A program made the translations under genes and the position numbers. Shown in pieces: positions 1 through 7,956 of a stretch of 64,000 bases of DNA. The stretch covers positions 397,268 to 461,267 of the forward strand of contig NZ_LMNW01000031.1 in NCBI RefSeq assembly GCF_001423125.1. Direction: 5' to 3'. The stretch's first letter is position 1. Each line of letters begins with the position of its first letter. The notes below the pieces were generated by a model. That model did no database searches, was not told where the DNA came from, and was given only the letters and a program-made list of their open reading frames with translations. The stretch comes from Duganella sp. Leaf126. Lineage in GTDB: Bacteria > Pseudomonadota > Gammaproteobacteria > Burkholderiales > Burkholderiaceae_D.

Positions 1-841
1 CCGGCGGCGCCGGCAGCACGGCCGGCGTGGCGCTCGCGGCGGTCAGCAGCGCGGAAGGCGACGCACCGACCAGCGTGGCCAGCTGGTGCTCGACCAGGTT
101 GCGCTGGCGCTGCACTTCGTGCAGGTCGGCCCTGGCGTTGGACAGTTCGATGCGAGCGCGCGAGACATCGAGTTCGTTGGTCAGGCCGGCGTCGAACCGG
201 GCGGTGACCAGCTGCTCGCTTTCGCGGCGGGTGTCGAGCGCGCCGTTCAGGATCGCCATTTCGGCGTCCAGCCCGCGCAGCTGCCAGTAGGCGGTCGCCA
301 GTTGCGACGACAGCATCAGCAGCACGCCGTCGCGGTCCGCTTCGGCGGCCAGCGCCTGGGCGTCGGCCGCTTCGACCATGCGCCGCACGCGGCCGAGCAG
401 GTCGAGCTCATACGAGAAATTGGCGCCGACCTCGTAGTTGTTCCCCTTGATCGAACGCCCGCCCAGCGCAATGCCCTGCGCGGTTTCGGCCGAGCTGCGC
501 GTGTTCGACACCGAGGCGCCCACGCCCAGCGACGGACGCTCGCTGGCGCGCGACAGGCCGGCCTGCGCCTGCGCCTGCACCAGGCGCTGCGCTGCCGCCT
601 TGACGTTCGGGTTGTCGCGCAGCGCCGCTTCCTCGAGGCGGTTCAGGGTCGGATCGTTGAACACGGTCCACCACTGGGCCGGCAGATGCGCGGCCGTGCT
701 GCCTGCCTGCGGCAGGTGCCGGAACGACGCGTCCTTGACGTTTTCCGGCGTGCCGAAATCGGTGCCGACCGTGGTGCAGCCAGCCAGGGCTGCGGTAATG
801 GAAACAGCGAGCGCGAGGCGCTGCAAAGCTGAATGGAACAT
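1..841 (-). CDS. Efflux outer membrane lipoprotein, NodT/OprM family (partial)
   Basis: Outer membrane channel of a tripartite efflux pump. The visible 280 residues open with a short hydrophobic leader ending in a lipobox (LAGC, Cys at about residue 22), so the mature protein should be lipid-anchored. The OprM/NodT family pattern follows: an early QWW motif, then long Ala/Gln/Arg-rich helices (RLVQAQAQAG; SYELDLLGRVRR) that form the periplasmic barrel in this family. The frame runs off the left window edge, so the second repeat and C-terminus are missing. It starts 25 bp after the emrB-like stop and is the last gene of the operon read leftward from 3697. Family assignment is firm; the substrate is unknown. 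Confidence 0.88.
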   Translation of the reverse strand, partial: MFHSALQRLALAVSITAALAGCTTVGTDFGTPENVKDASFRHLPQAGSTAAHLPAQWWTVFNDPTLNRLEEAALRDNPNVKAAAQRLVQAQAQAGLSRASERPSLGVGASVSNTRSSAETAQGIALGGRSIKGNNYEVGANFSYELDLLGRVRRMVEAADAQALAAEADRDGVLLMLSSQLATAYWQLRGLDAEMAILNGALDTRRESEQLVTARFDAGLTNELDVSRARIELSNARADLHEVQRQRNLVEHQLATLVGASPSALLTAASATPAVLPAPP

Positions 842-866
842 GGAATACCTCACAAAATTTTTTGGA

Positions 867-2510
867 TTAATGCGCGCCGCCGCCACCACCCGAAGGGGCT
901 TTGACCTTGTCCGAGAACCACAGCACGCCGATGCAGGCAAACAGCACCATCGCTACCAGGAAGAAGCCGTCGTTATAGGCCATCACGAACGACTCGCGCC
1001 GCACGATGCCATCGACCGCCTTGAGCGCCATGTTCGATGCGGTGTCGGCATCGAAACCCTGGCCGACGAACGACTGCGTCAGCGCAGCCAGCCGCTCCTG
1101 CGTGGCGGCCGCAAAGCCGGTCACCGATTCGCCCAGGCGCTGCGAGTGGAAGTGCTCGCGCGAAGTCAGCGCGGTGGCCAGCAGGGCGATGCCGATCGAG
1201 CCGCCCAGGTTGCGGGTCATATTGATCAGCGACGAAGCCGACGCCATGTCGCGGGGCTGGATGCCGTTCATGGCGAAGTTCGACAGCGTCAGCATCACGA
1301 ACGGCTGGCCCAGCGCGCGCACGACCTGCGACAGCAGCAGCTGGTCGTAGCCGGTGGTGGCGTCCATGTGGGCGTTCATCAGGCACGAACCGCCGAACAG
1401 CAGCAGGCCGAACGTGCACAGGATGCGGTTGTCGATCTTGGACGACAGCTTGGCCACGAACGGCATGATGAACAGTTGCGGCAGGCCGGACCACATGATC
1501 ACTTCGCCGATCTGCATCGGCGAGTAGCCGGGAATCTGGCCCAGGTACAGCGGCAGCAGGAACGACGAGCCGTACAGGCCCATGCCCATCGCCATCGACA
1601 GCGCCGTGGCGGCGGCAAAGTTACGCTGGCCGTACAGGCCGAGATTGACGAACGGCTGCTTTTTCAGCACGCTGTTGACCACCCAGCCCAGCAGGCCGAA
1701 GATGGCCAGCGCGGCAAAGGTGATGATGAACGACGAGTCGAACCAGTCCTTGCTGTTGCCTTCTTCCAGGAAGATGGTCAGGCTGCCCAGGCCCACGGCC
1801 ATGAAGAAGATGCCGCTCCAGTCGGCGCCGGCCAGCAGCGACGGCTGGTATTTTTCCTTGTCCAGGCCATAGGCGATACCAGCGATCAGCAGCAGGCCCG
1901 GCACCCAGTTCAGGTAGAAGATCGACGGCCAGCCATACAGCTCCGACAGATAGCCGCCCAGCGTGGGGCCCATCGACGGCGCCAACGTGGCGGTCAGGCC
2001 GAAGATGGCCATGCCGGCTGCGCGCTTGGACGGCGGCAGCTGCGTCATCACCAGCGTGAAGGCCATCGGTATCAGCGCGCCGCCGGTGAAGCCCTGCATC
2101 ATGCGGAACACGATCATGCTCTCGAGATTCCAGGCGAAACCGCACAGGGTCGAGAACAGCAGGAACAGCACGGTGGAGCCGATCAGGTAGTTGCGGGTGC
2201 CGAACACGCGGGTAAACAGGCCGGTCATCGGGATCACGACGATCTCGGCCACCAGATAGGCGGTGGCGATCCACGAGCCCTCTTCCTGGGTGGCCGACAG
2301 CGAACCGAGGATGTCTTTCAGCGACGAGTTGGTGATCTGGATGTCGAGCACCGCCATGAAGGCGCCCAGCATGCCGGCAGCGATCGCGATCCAGGTGCGG
2401 GCCGTGACCTTTTCGGCCGGCGCCGGCGGCGCAGCGGCGGCGGAGGAAGCGGCGGGTGCGCCCTTCCCTGCCGTCCCCGACGCCGACGGATCGATAGTGG
2501 AACTGGCCAT
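867..2510 (-). CDS. emrB: DHA2-family MFS multidrug efflux transporter, EmrB-like
   Basis: Proton-driven inner membrane drug exporter of 547 aa, the usual size for the 14-helix DHA2 family. After a low-complexity cytoplasmic N-terminus (Ala/Pro-rich, residues 1-35) come many hydrophobic segments. The DHA2 helix-1 motif is visible as AVLDIQITNSSL, and a loop 2-3 region follows at GLFTRVFGTRNY. The C-terminus is Gly/His rich (SGGGGGAH). It sits between the HlyD adaptor gene (11 bp upstream) and the outer membrane factor gene (25 bp downstream), which is the EmrA-EmrB-TolC arrangement. The likely role is export of hydrophobic toxic compounds; the specificity cannot be read from the sequence. Confidence 0.92.
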   Translation of the reverse strand: MASSTIDPSASGTAGKGAPAASSAAAAPPAPAEKVTARTWIAIAAGMLGAFMAVLDIQITNSSLKDILGSLSATQEEGSWIATAYLVAEIVVIPMTGLFTRVFGTRNYLIGSTVLFLLFSTLCGFAWNLESMIVFRMMQGFTGGALIPMAFTLVMTQLPPSKRAAGMAIFGLTATLAPSMGPTLGGYLSELYGWPSIFYLNWVPGLLLIAGIAYGLDKEKYQPSLLAGADWSGIFFMAVGLGSLTIFLEEGNSKDWFDSSFIITFAALAIFGLLGWVVNSVLKKQPFVNLGLYGQRNFAAATALSMAMGMGLYGSSFLLPLYLGQIPGYSPMQIGEVIMWSGLPQLFIMPFVAKLSSKIDNRILCTFGLLLFGGSCLMNAHMDATTGYDQLLLSQVVRALGQPFVMLTLSNFAMNGIQPRDMASASSLINMTRNLGGSIGIALLATALTSREHFHSQRLGESVTGFAAATQERLAALTQSFVGQGFDADTASNMALKAVDGIVRRESFVMAYNDGFFLVAMVLFACIGVLWFSDKVKAPSGGGGGAH

Positions 2511-2521
2511 GGTGTCGTTCC

Positions 2522-3697
2522 TTAGCGGGCCGTCGCCGGGGCCGGTGCAGCGGCGACTTTACGCTCGGCGGTATCCTGGTGGATCGCCACCTCGGCGATC
2601 GCCGACATGCCCGGCACCAGGCGGCCGTTCAGGGCCTTGATGTCTTCTGGGCGGAACACGATCTTGACCGGCACGCGCTGGACGATCTTGGTGAAGTTAC
2701 CGGTGGCGTTATCAGCCGGCAGCAGCGCGAACTGCGCGCCCGATGCCGGTGCAAAGCTGTCCACGGTGCCGGTCAGTTCATGACCGGGCAAGGCGTCGAT
2801 GGTGACCTTGACTTGCTGACCGCCCTTGAGGTCGGCCAGCTGGGTTTCCTTGAAGTTGGCGGTCAGCCAGACGTCGTCCTGCACGATGGCAGTCAGTTGC
2901 TGGCCGGGCTGCACGCGCTGGCCGACTTCGATCGAGCGCTTGCCGATGCGTCCGCCGACCGGCGCCAGCACACGGTTGTAGGCCAGCTGCTGCTGGGCGT
3001 CCTTGAGCTGCACGCGCAGGACCCCGACCTGCGCCTTGAGCACGTCGCGCGCCGACTGGGCAGCAGCGATCTGGGCGCGCGCGGCGGCAGCGTTGTCCTT
3101 GCGCGCGGCCAGGTCGGCCATGGCGCTGGCGCGGCCGGCGACCGACGCGTCCAGTTCCGCTTTCGAGACGGCCTTCATCTGGTCGTTGTACAGCTGGCCG
3201 AAGCGGTCGGCGTCCTGCTTGGCGCGCACCAGCTGCGCCTGCGATTGCGCCACCTGGGCGGCGGCCGAACTGGCCTGCGCCTTGACCTGGGCGATCTGGG
3301 CGTCGGCCTGCAGCACCTGCTGCTCGGCGCTGTTGATCTGGGCCTGGATCTGCTCGACCTTGACGCCCTGGTCGAACGGATCGAGTTCGGCGATCACGTC
3401 ACCCGCGCGCACCACCTGGTTATCCTCGATCAGCACCTTGGTGACCACGCCGGCAATGCGCGACGACACCGGGTGCACGTGACCGGCCACGTAGGCATTG
3501 TCCGTTTCGACATAGTTATGGCTGCGGTACCACATGCGACCGCCGACGCCGATGGCAACGAGCGCGATGATGCCGGCCACGATCAACACCTTGCGCTTGG
3601 ACTTGGCGGGCACGGCAGGCGCACCCTGGCTGCTTTTGGACGGCTCCGACGAGGTTGCGCCTGGACCTTTTTGTTCTTGCTGTTCTTGGTTGGACAT
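2522..3697 (-). CDS. emrA: HlyD-family periplasmic adaptor, EmrA-like
   Basis: Membrane fusion protein that links the MFS pump to the outer membrane channel. The 391 aa show a polar N-terminus (MSNQEQQEQ), one transmembrane helix at about residues 36-53 (VLIVAGIIALVAIGVGG), then a biotinyl-lipoyl-like half (NAYVAGHVHPVSSRIAG), a long Ala/Gln-rich coiled-coil hairpin (about residues 110-230), the second lipoyl half (VLAPVGGRIGKRSIEVGQ) and a beta-barrel with GMSAIAEVAI near the end. It is the first gene of the three-gene efflux operon and has a good sigma70 promoter at 3733-3761. This is the architecture and length of EmrA/VceA proteins. Confidence 0.93.
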   Translation of the reverse strand: MSNQEQQEQKGPGATSSEPSKSSQGAPAVPAKSKRKVLIVAGIIALVAIGVGGRMWYRSHNYVETDNAYVAGHVHPVSSRIAGVVTKVLIEDNQVVRAGDVIAELDPFDQGVKVEQIQAQINSAEQQVLQADAQIAQVKAQASSAAAQVAQSQAQLVRAKQDADRFGQLYNDQMKAVSKAELDASVAGRASAMADLAARKDNAAAARAQIAAAQSARDVLKAQVGVLRVQLKDAQQQLAYNRVLAPVGGRIGKRSIEVGQRVQPGQQLTAIVQDDVWLTANFKETQLADLKGGQQVKVTIDALPGHELTGTVDSFAPASGAQFALLPADNATGNFTKIVQRVPVKIVFRPEDIKALNGRLVPGMSAIAEVAIHQDTAERKVAAAPAPATAR

Positions 3698-3732
3698 GCA
3701 CTGCTCCGAAAATAATGAAAAGGGATGAGCGC

Positions 3733-3761
3733 ATTATTGGGCGGTTTCGATTGGAAGTCAA
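3733..3761 (-). promoter_or_regulatory. Predicted sigma70 promoter of the efflux operon
   Basis: On the minus strand a -35 TTGACT (3756-3761) and a -10 AATAAT (3733-3738) are separated by exactly 17 bp, 36 bp before the emrA start codon. Its upstream edge abuts the inverted repeat at 3763-3786. Confidence 0.7.
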
Positions 3762-3762
3762 G

Positions 3763-3786
3763 AAATGAAACGATTGCATTTCATTT
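3763..3786. promoter_or_regulatory. Predicted TetR operator (inverted repeat)
   Basis: Perfect 8-bp arms AAATGAAA and TTTCATTT flank an 8-bp spacer. The repeat lies in the divergent emrA/tetR intergenic region, touching the -35 of the emrA promoter and covering a predicted -35 of the tetR gene (TTGCAT 3774-3779, 17 bp, TAGCAT 3797-3802). Position and symmetry fit an autoregulating TetR repressor that also controls the pump. Binding itself is inference. Confidence 0.65.
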
Positions 3787-3828
3787 TTATTTGGGCTAGC
3801 ATGGCGCCATTCCACATCATAGAGCGCC

Positions 3829-4527
3829 ATGAAAAAAGACAACGTTTCGCTTGAGGAAGAGCTCGACTGCCCGAACGGCACGGAACCCGATCAGTGCTTC
3901 GGCAAGTCGGCTGGCCGGCCGCGCGCGGCCGACAAGGAGGCGCGCGAGCAAGCACTGGTGCACACCGCCGCGCGGCTGTTCATGGACAAGGGTTACAGCA
4001 AGGTCAGCCTGGAAATGATCGCCCGCGAAGCCCATGTTGCCGTGCGCACCATTTACGTCAAGTTCGGCGGCAAGGCCGGCTTGCTCAGTGCAGCCATCAC
4101 GCGCGGACGCGCCAAGTTCTTTTCCGACATGACCAGCCTGGAAACCGACACCCGCGCCATGGAAGCCATCCTGGGCGACTACGCGCTGCGCTTCCTGGAA
4201 CTGGTGTGGCAGCCGGCCTTTGTCGACCTGCACCGCATGGTGGTGGCCGAAGCCCGCACCACGCCCGAGCTGGCAGAGACGTTCTACGATGCCGGCCCGC
4301 GCAAGTCGCGCGAGCAGCTGAGCCAATTTTTCGCCCGGCCCGACATCGCGCCGCGGCTGCGCAACGATCTGCCGCCCGAGTTTCTGGCCGTGCATTTCGT
4401 CAACTGCCTGATGGGCGACACCATGCGCCGCATGCTGTTTCCACCGGACCAACAGCCGTCGAACGCGGACATCCGCCGCCAGGCCGCCCGGGGACTCGAT
4501 CTGTTCCTGCGCAGCGCGGTTCTCTAG
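3829..4527 (+). CDS. TetR/AcrR-family transcriptional regulator
   Basis: DNA-binding repressor of 232 aa. After a polar N-terminal extension (residues 1-35) the TetR helix-turn-helix domain is clear: EQALVHTAARLFMDKGYSKV leads into LEMIAREAHVAVRTIYVKFGGKAGLL, with the diagnostic turn plus aromatic (TIYVKFGGK) at about residues 75-90. The C-terminal half is the ligand-binding and dimerisation domain and includes a TetR_C-like segment (ARGLDLFLRSAV). It is divergent from the EmrAB-OMF operon with an inverted repeat between them, so it probably represses the operon and itself and is released by a pump substrate. The extension before the HTH is longer than usual. Confidence 0.9.
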   Translation: MKKDNVSLEEELDCPNGTEPDQCFGKSAGRPRAADKEAREQALVHTAARLFMDKGYSKVSLEMIAREAHVAVRTIYVKFGGKAGLLSAAITRGRAKFFSDMTSLETDTRAMEAILGDYALRFLELVWQPAFVDLHRMVVAEARTTPELAETFYDAGPRKSREQLSQFFARPDIAPRLRNDLPPEFLAVHFVNCLMGDTMRRMLFPPDQQPSNADIRRQAARGLDLFLRSAVL

Positions 4528-4540
4528 GATGCCACCGGTA

Positions 4541-4568
4541 TGTACAAGTTTGCCATTTGATCTATACT
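4541..4568 (+). promoter_or_regulatory. Candidate promoter of the 60-aa gene
   Basis: A -10 TATACT (4563-4568) is preceded at 16 bp by TGTACA (4541-4546), a partial match to the -35 consensus. A strong AAGGAG (4579-4584) follows, 5 nt before the start codon at 4590. The -35 is weak, so the call rests mainly on the -10 and the ribosome binding site. Confidence 0.45.
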
Positions 4569-4589
4569 AATCCTTTACAAGGAGTGCAT

Positions 4590-4772
4590 ATGAGCAAAAC
4601 AAATAGACTGGACTGGAGCAGACAAGTCACCCTCATGAACGAGCGCATCAAGAACTTCCAGGCCAACCCCGGCCAGGAACAGCTGGACGCCGTCATCGAA
4701 GAACTGAAAGCCTACGCCGAAGCGGCCCGCAACGGCGGCATCGAAATCCCGGCACGTTTCACCGTGAATTGA
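4590..4772 (+). CDS. Conserved-looking small protein, unknown function (60 aa)
   Basis: A 60-aa soluble, charged protein, MSKTNRLDWS to IPARFTVN, not recognised. It looks real because an optimal AAGGAG sits 5 nt upstream of the ATG and a TATACT -10 element lies just before that. Codon use resembles its neighbours. The sequence is mostly predicted helix (NERIKNF..., EQLDAVIEELKAYAEAARNGG), with no membrane segment and no cysteine. It lies 62 bp after the tetR stop and 42 bp before the GNAT gene on the same strand. It may be transcribed alone or with the acetyltransferase. No function is proposed. Confidence 0.7.
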   Translation: MSKTNRLDWSRQVTLMNERIKNFQANPGQEQLDAVIEELKAYAEAARNGGIEIPARFTVN

Positions 4773-4814
4773 GCGCGCGCCCTGCCCTGCCATGCGCGCG
4801 CAGCGGCCAGCCAC

Positions 4815-5372
4815 ATGATCATCCGTACCCTGCAAGCGAACGACGCCCCGGCCTTGCTGGCGTTCGAACTGGCCAACCGCGCGTGGTTCGCGCAGCATGT
4901 GGCAGTCCGCCCCGCCTCGTTCTACTCCCGCCAGGGCGTCGCCGCCCACATCACCGACTATCTCGACCTGCACCGCCAGGGCACGCTGCTGCCCTGCGTG
5001 CTGGTGGACGCCGCTGACGCCGTTGACGCCATGGCGGGCGGCGGGGCAATCGTCGACCGGGCCAACCTGCGCCATATCGACCGCGCGGCCGCTACCGGCG
5101 AAGTCGGCTACCGCATCGCCCACGCTGCCGCCGGCCGCGGCCTGGGCAGCCTGGCGCTGCGCCACCTGCTGCACGCTGCCCGCCACGACTACCAGCTGCG
5201 CACCGTCGACGCCTGGATCACGGACGAAAACCCGGGCTCGCGCCGCCTCGCGGAAAAACATGGTTTCGTGCGCCTGGATCTGGCGCCGCTGCCGGAACGC
5301 TGCGGCGGCGTGCAGCGTTGGGCGTACGGATACCGCTGCATCCTTGCGCCGACAGCCGACTGCGCGGCATAA
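4815..5372 (+). CDS. GNAT-family N-acetyltransferase (RimJ/RimL-like)
   Basis: Acetyl-CoA-dependent acetyltransferase of 185 aa. The core GNAT fold is visible: an N-terminal MIIRTLQANDAPALLAFE, a substrate segment, and motif A with the acetyl-CoA pyrophosphate loop (GEVGYRIAHAAAGRGLGSLAL; R/QxxGxG form GRGLGS at about residues 112-117). Motif B follows (VDAWITDENPGSRRLAEKHGFVR), where the N-x-x-S-x-x-x-x-x-K-x-G-F pattern is the RimJ/RimL hallmark. The acceptor could be a protein N-terminus or a small molecule, and the sequence does not decide. The gene ends just before a hairpin that mainly serves the opposing dsbA transcript. Confidence 0.85.
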   Translation: MIIRTLQANDAPALLAFELANRAWFAQHVAVRPASFYSRQGVAAHITDYLDLHRQGTLLPCVLVDAADAVDAMAGGGAIVDRANLRHIDRAAATGEVGYRIAHAAAGRGLGSLALRHLLHAARHDYQLRTVDAWITDENPGSRRLAEKHGFVRLDLAPLPERCGGVQRWAYGYRCILAPTADCAA

Positions 5373-5402
5373 AAAAAAGCCGCCCGGTATGCACCGGGCG
5401 GC
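5371..5402 (-). terminator. Rho-independent terminator of dsbA
   Basis: Perfect 9-bp stem GCCGCCCGG/CCGGGCGGC (5379-5387 and 5394-5402) with a 6-nt loop. Eight A residues at 5371-5378 give a U-tract when read on the minus strand, so it ends the dsbA message. It may also slow the convergent GNAT transcript. Confidence 0.85.
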
Positions 5403-5437
5403 TCATCGTGGTCCAGCCGTCGAATTCAGCCGTCAAA

Positions 5438-6109
5438 TTACTTGCGCGACTGCGCCACCAGCGCGTCGAGCACCTGCAGCGTGGCAGCCGTCAGCTGCTG
5501 GCGCGGCAGGTTGGGGTTGGCGGCGTCCACCATCGACGGGTTGGTCAGGTAGCGGCCATCGACGATGACGGTCGGCGTGCTGGTGACCTCGTAGGCAGCT
5601 GCCACGCGGCCGGCGTTTTTCAGGCGCGTGTTGACCGCGAACGAGTTGTACACGGCCAGGAATTTGTCCTTGTCGATGCCGTTCTTGACGGCCCACTCGA
5701 TGTTGGCGTCGTCGCTTTGCAGGCGCTTGCGTTCCACGTGCCAGGTCTGCAGCACCTTGGCGTGCAGCTGCGTTTCGAGCTTCATCGCTTCGAGCGTGAG
5801 GAACAGGTGCGCTTCCGGATCTTTTTCGCCGGTCAGCGGCAGGTGGATGCGGCGGAAGCTGATGTTGTCGCCCTGCTTCTTGACCCAGTCCAGCATGGCC
5901 GGCTCCAGCGCGTAGCACGCCGGGCAGTGGTACATGAAGAACTCGATCACTTCGACCTTCTTGCCCTCGGCCTGGACCGGCTGCGGATTTTTCAGCGTGG
6001 TGTACTCGGCGCCGCTCTTGGGCGCGGTGGGTGTAGCGAGGGCGGTGCCAGCCAGCATGGCGGCAACGGCGGCAGTGACGGCGGCGGTCAGGAAGGTACG
6101 ACGGAGCAT
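5438..6109 (-). CDS. dsbA: Periplasmic thiol:disulfide interchange protein DsbA
   Basis: Oxidant that introduces disulfides into secreted proteins. The 223 aa begin with a Sec signal (MLRRTFLTAAVTAAVAAMLAG, cleavage probably after ATPTA or nearby). The thioredoxin fold follows with VIEFFMYHCPACYALEP (active site at about residues 67-70), the helical insertion and the cis-proline loop (TSTPTVIVDG). The active site is CPAC, while textbook DsbA enzymes carry CPHC. The central histidine that makes DsbA strongly oxidising is therefore replaced. Length, the VEVIEFF strand and the C-terminal AATLQVLDALVAQ helix otherwise fit DsbA. A terminator lies directly downstream, so the gene is probably monocistronic. 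Confidence 0.88.
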   Translation of the reverse strand: MLRRTFLTAAVTAAVAAMLAGTALATPTAPKSGAEYTTLKNPQPVQAEGKKVEVIEFFMYHCPACYALEPAMLDWVKKQGDNISFRRIHLPLTGEKDPEAHLFLTLEAMKLETQLHAKVLQTWHVERKRLQSDDANIEWAVKNGIDKDKFLAVYNSFAVNTRLKNAGRVAAAYEVTSTPTVIVDGRYLTNPSMVDAANPNLPRQQLTAATLQVLDALVAQSRK

Positions 6110-6237
6110 GGTTATCCTTTAAAAAAATCTGCACTGGGAATATACCAGCTTCCGGCACGCGCCGGCAGCGCCGCAATCGCATTTCACATTAATTACACTA
6201 CGCTACAATTGCTCACACATCTGCTGCCGGAGTCACC

Positions 6238-7554
6238 GTGAAAATATCGCTGTCATCCCCTGCCCTGCTGGTTCCGGCGCTGCTCCTGGCCCTCGGCTGC
6301 GCCCACGCTGCCGACCTCTCGCCCACCGAGCAGAACATCGTCGCCAGCATCAAGGCGCGGTCGCCGCAGGCGCTGCAGTTGCTCGAGCAATCGGTCAACA
6401 TCAACAGCGGCACCATGAACCACGCGGGCGTGCGCGCGGTGGGCCAGCTGTACCGGCAGGCGCTCGACCAGCTGGGCTTTGCCACGCGCTGGATCGACAT
6501 GCCGCCGGCCATGCAGCGGGCCGGCCACCTGCTGGCCACGCGCGCAGGCAGCGCCACTCGGGGCAAACGCCTGCTGCTGCTCGGCCACCTCGACACCGTG
6601 TTCGAAAAGGACAGTCCGGTGCAGCGGTGGCAACGCAACGGCGACCGCGTGCGCGGCCAGGGCGTCAACGACATGAAGGGCGGCGACGTCGTCATCCTCG
6701 AAGCGCTGCGCGCGCTGCACCGCGCCGGCGCGCTCGACGACACCACCATCACCGTGATGTTCACCGGCGACGAGGAGGACGCGGGCGAACCGATCGCCGT
6801 CTCGCGTGCCGACATGGTCGCTGCGGCCAGGCGCAGCGACATCGCGCTGTCGTTCGAGGCCACGATGCGCAACCGCGCCGGGCAGGACACCGGCACCGTC
6901 GGCCGCCGCTCGTCGTCGTCGTGGGAGCTCGAGGTCAAGGGCCGGCAGGGTCACTCGAGCGCGATCTTCACCGACAAGGCCGGCTACGGCGCCGTGTACG
7001 AGGCAGCGCGCATCCTCGACGGCTTCCGCCAGCAGGTGATCGAACCCGATCTGACCTTCAGCGCGGGACTGATCGTCGGCGGCACCGAGGCCGCTGTCGA
7101 TGCTGCCGGCACCAAGGGTCAGGCGGCCGGCAAGACCAACGTCATCGCCCGCTCGACGCTGGTGCGCGGCGACCTGCGCTACCTGAGCTACGAACAGCGC
7201 GACCGCGCCCACGCCACCATGCGCGCCATCGTCGCCCGCAACCTGCCCGGCACCAGCGCCAGCATCACCTTCCACGACGCCTACCCGCCGATGCCGCCCA
7301 CGCCCGGCAACCTGGCCGTGCTGGACGTGTATTCGCAAGCGAGCAGCGACGCCGGCCTCGGTCCCATTCCCGCCCTGCCCCCGGGCCAGCGCGGCGCCGG
7401 CGACATCCAGTTCGTGGCCGCGCTGGTCGACAGCCTCGACGGCCTGGGCGTCGCCGGCAACGGCGCCCACTCGCCCGACGAAGACTTCGACATCGCCTCC
7501 CTCGAACGCGCCACCATCCGCAGCGCCCTGCTGATCTACCGCCTCACGCATTGA
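6238..7554 (+). CDS. Secreted M20-family metallopeptidase (carboxypeptidase G2-like)
   Basis: Zinc-dependent exopeptidase of 438 aa with a signal peptide (SPALLVPALLLALGCAHAAD, about residues 6-25). M20 landmarks are present: a metal-ligand strand LLLLGHLDTVFE (H and D), GQGVNDMKGGDVVILEAL (bridging Asp), the catalytic FTGDEEDAGEP (E-E), a dimerisation domain around GRQGHSSAIF, and a late ligand in GAGDIQF...GNGAHSPDEDFD. This pattern fits the glutamate carboxypeptidase group that removes C-terminal residues. The start is GTG, with GGAG 5 nt upstream. A TACAAT -10 element at 6204-6209 may drive it. The gene ends just before a REP-like repeat array. Confidence 0.88.
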   Translation: MKISLSSPALLVPALLLALGCAHAADLSPTEQNIVASIKARSPQALQLLEQSVNINSGTMNHAGVRAVGQLYRQALDQLGFATRWIDMPPAMQRAGHLLATRAGSATRGKRLLLLGHLDTVFEKDSPVQRWQRNGDRVRGQGVNDMKGGDVVILEALRALHRAGALDDTTITVMFTGDEEDAGEPIAVSRADMVAAARRSDIALSFEATMRNRAGQDTGTVGRRSSSSWELEVKGRQGHSSAIFTDKAGYGAVYEAARILDGFRQQVIEPDLTFSAGLIVGGTEAAVDAAGTKGQAAGKTNVIARSTLVRGDLRYLSYEQRDRAHATMRAIVARNLPGTSASITFHDAYPPMPPTPGNLAVLDVYSQASSDAGLGPIPALPPGQRGAGDIQFVAALVDSLDGLGVAGNGAHSPDEDFDIASLERATIRSALLIYRLTH

Positions 7555-7568
7555 AGCATCCGTTTTCA

Positions 7569-7950
7569 GACGCTCCACCACCGTAACGGAGCGCCTGAAA
7601 GCCTTCAGGGCAAGGCGCTGCAACGCCCCGCGAAGTTTTCAAGCGCATCCTGGAGCGTCTGAAAGTCTCCAGGGCAAGGCGCAGCGCCGAAGACAGCACG
7701 CCAGTACGGCAAGGCGCTGCAACGCCGCCATGGAGGCTTTCGGACGCTCCACCCCGTAACGGAGCGCCTGAAAGCCTTCAGGGCAAGGCGCAGCGCCGAA
7801 GACAGTACGCGAGTACGGCGAGGCGCTGCAACGCCCCGCGAAGTTTTCAAGCGCATCCTGGAGCGTCTGAAAGTCTCCAGGGCAAGGCGCAGCGCCGAAG
7901 ACAGTACGCAAGTACGGCGAGGCGCTGCAACGCCGCCATGGAGGCTTTCG
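7569..7950. repeat. REP-like tandem/inverted repeat array (two units)
   Basis: Non-coding stretch between two convergent genes. Unit A (7569-7742, 174 bp) and unit B (7743-7950, 208 bp) are nearly identical. B carries an extra 35-bp block, GAAGACAGTACG...GGCGAGGCG, that A lacks at the same point. A third copy of the start, GACGCTCT, begins at 7951 and overlaps the stop codon of the LysR gene. Each unit contains two related modules starting GGAGCG-C/T-CTGAAAG, and CTTTCGGACGCTCC pairs with GGAGCGCCTGAAAG to form hairpins. Open frames across it are repeats of one another and are not genes. It resembles palindromic intergenic repeats (REP/BIME type) of other proteobacteria. Confidence 0.85.
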
Positions 7951-7956
7951 GACGCT

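Noticed and set aside
438..2525. Plus-strand open frame of about 695 codons
   Set aside because: It crosses the OMF and EmrB genes on the opposite strand and contains only His/Gln/Arg-rich low-complexity sequence.
7605..7911. Overlapping minus-strand short open frames with repeated peptides
   Set aside because: They are translations of the REP-like repeat; the peptide repeats simply reflect DNA repeats.
7569..7950. Possible CRISPR array
   Set aside because: Units are 174-208 bp with no short constant repeats and unique spacers, and no cas genes are in the window.
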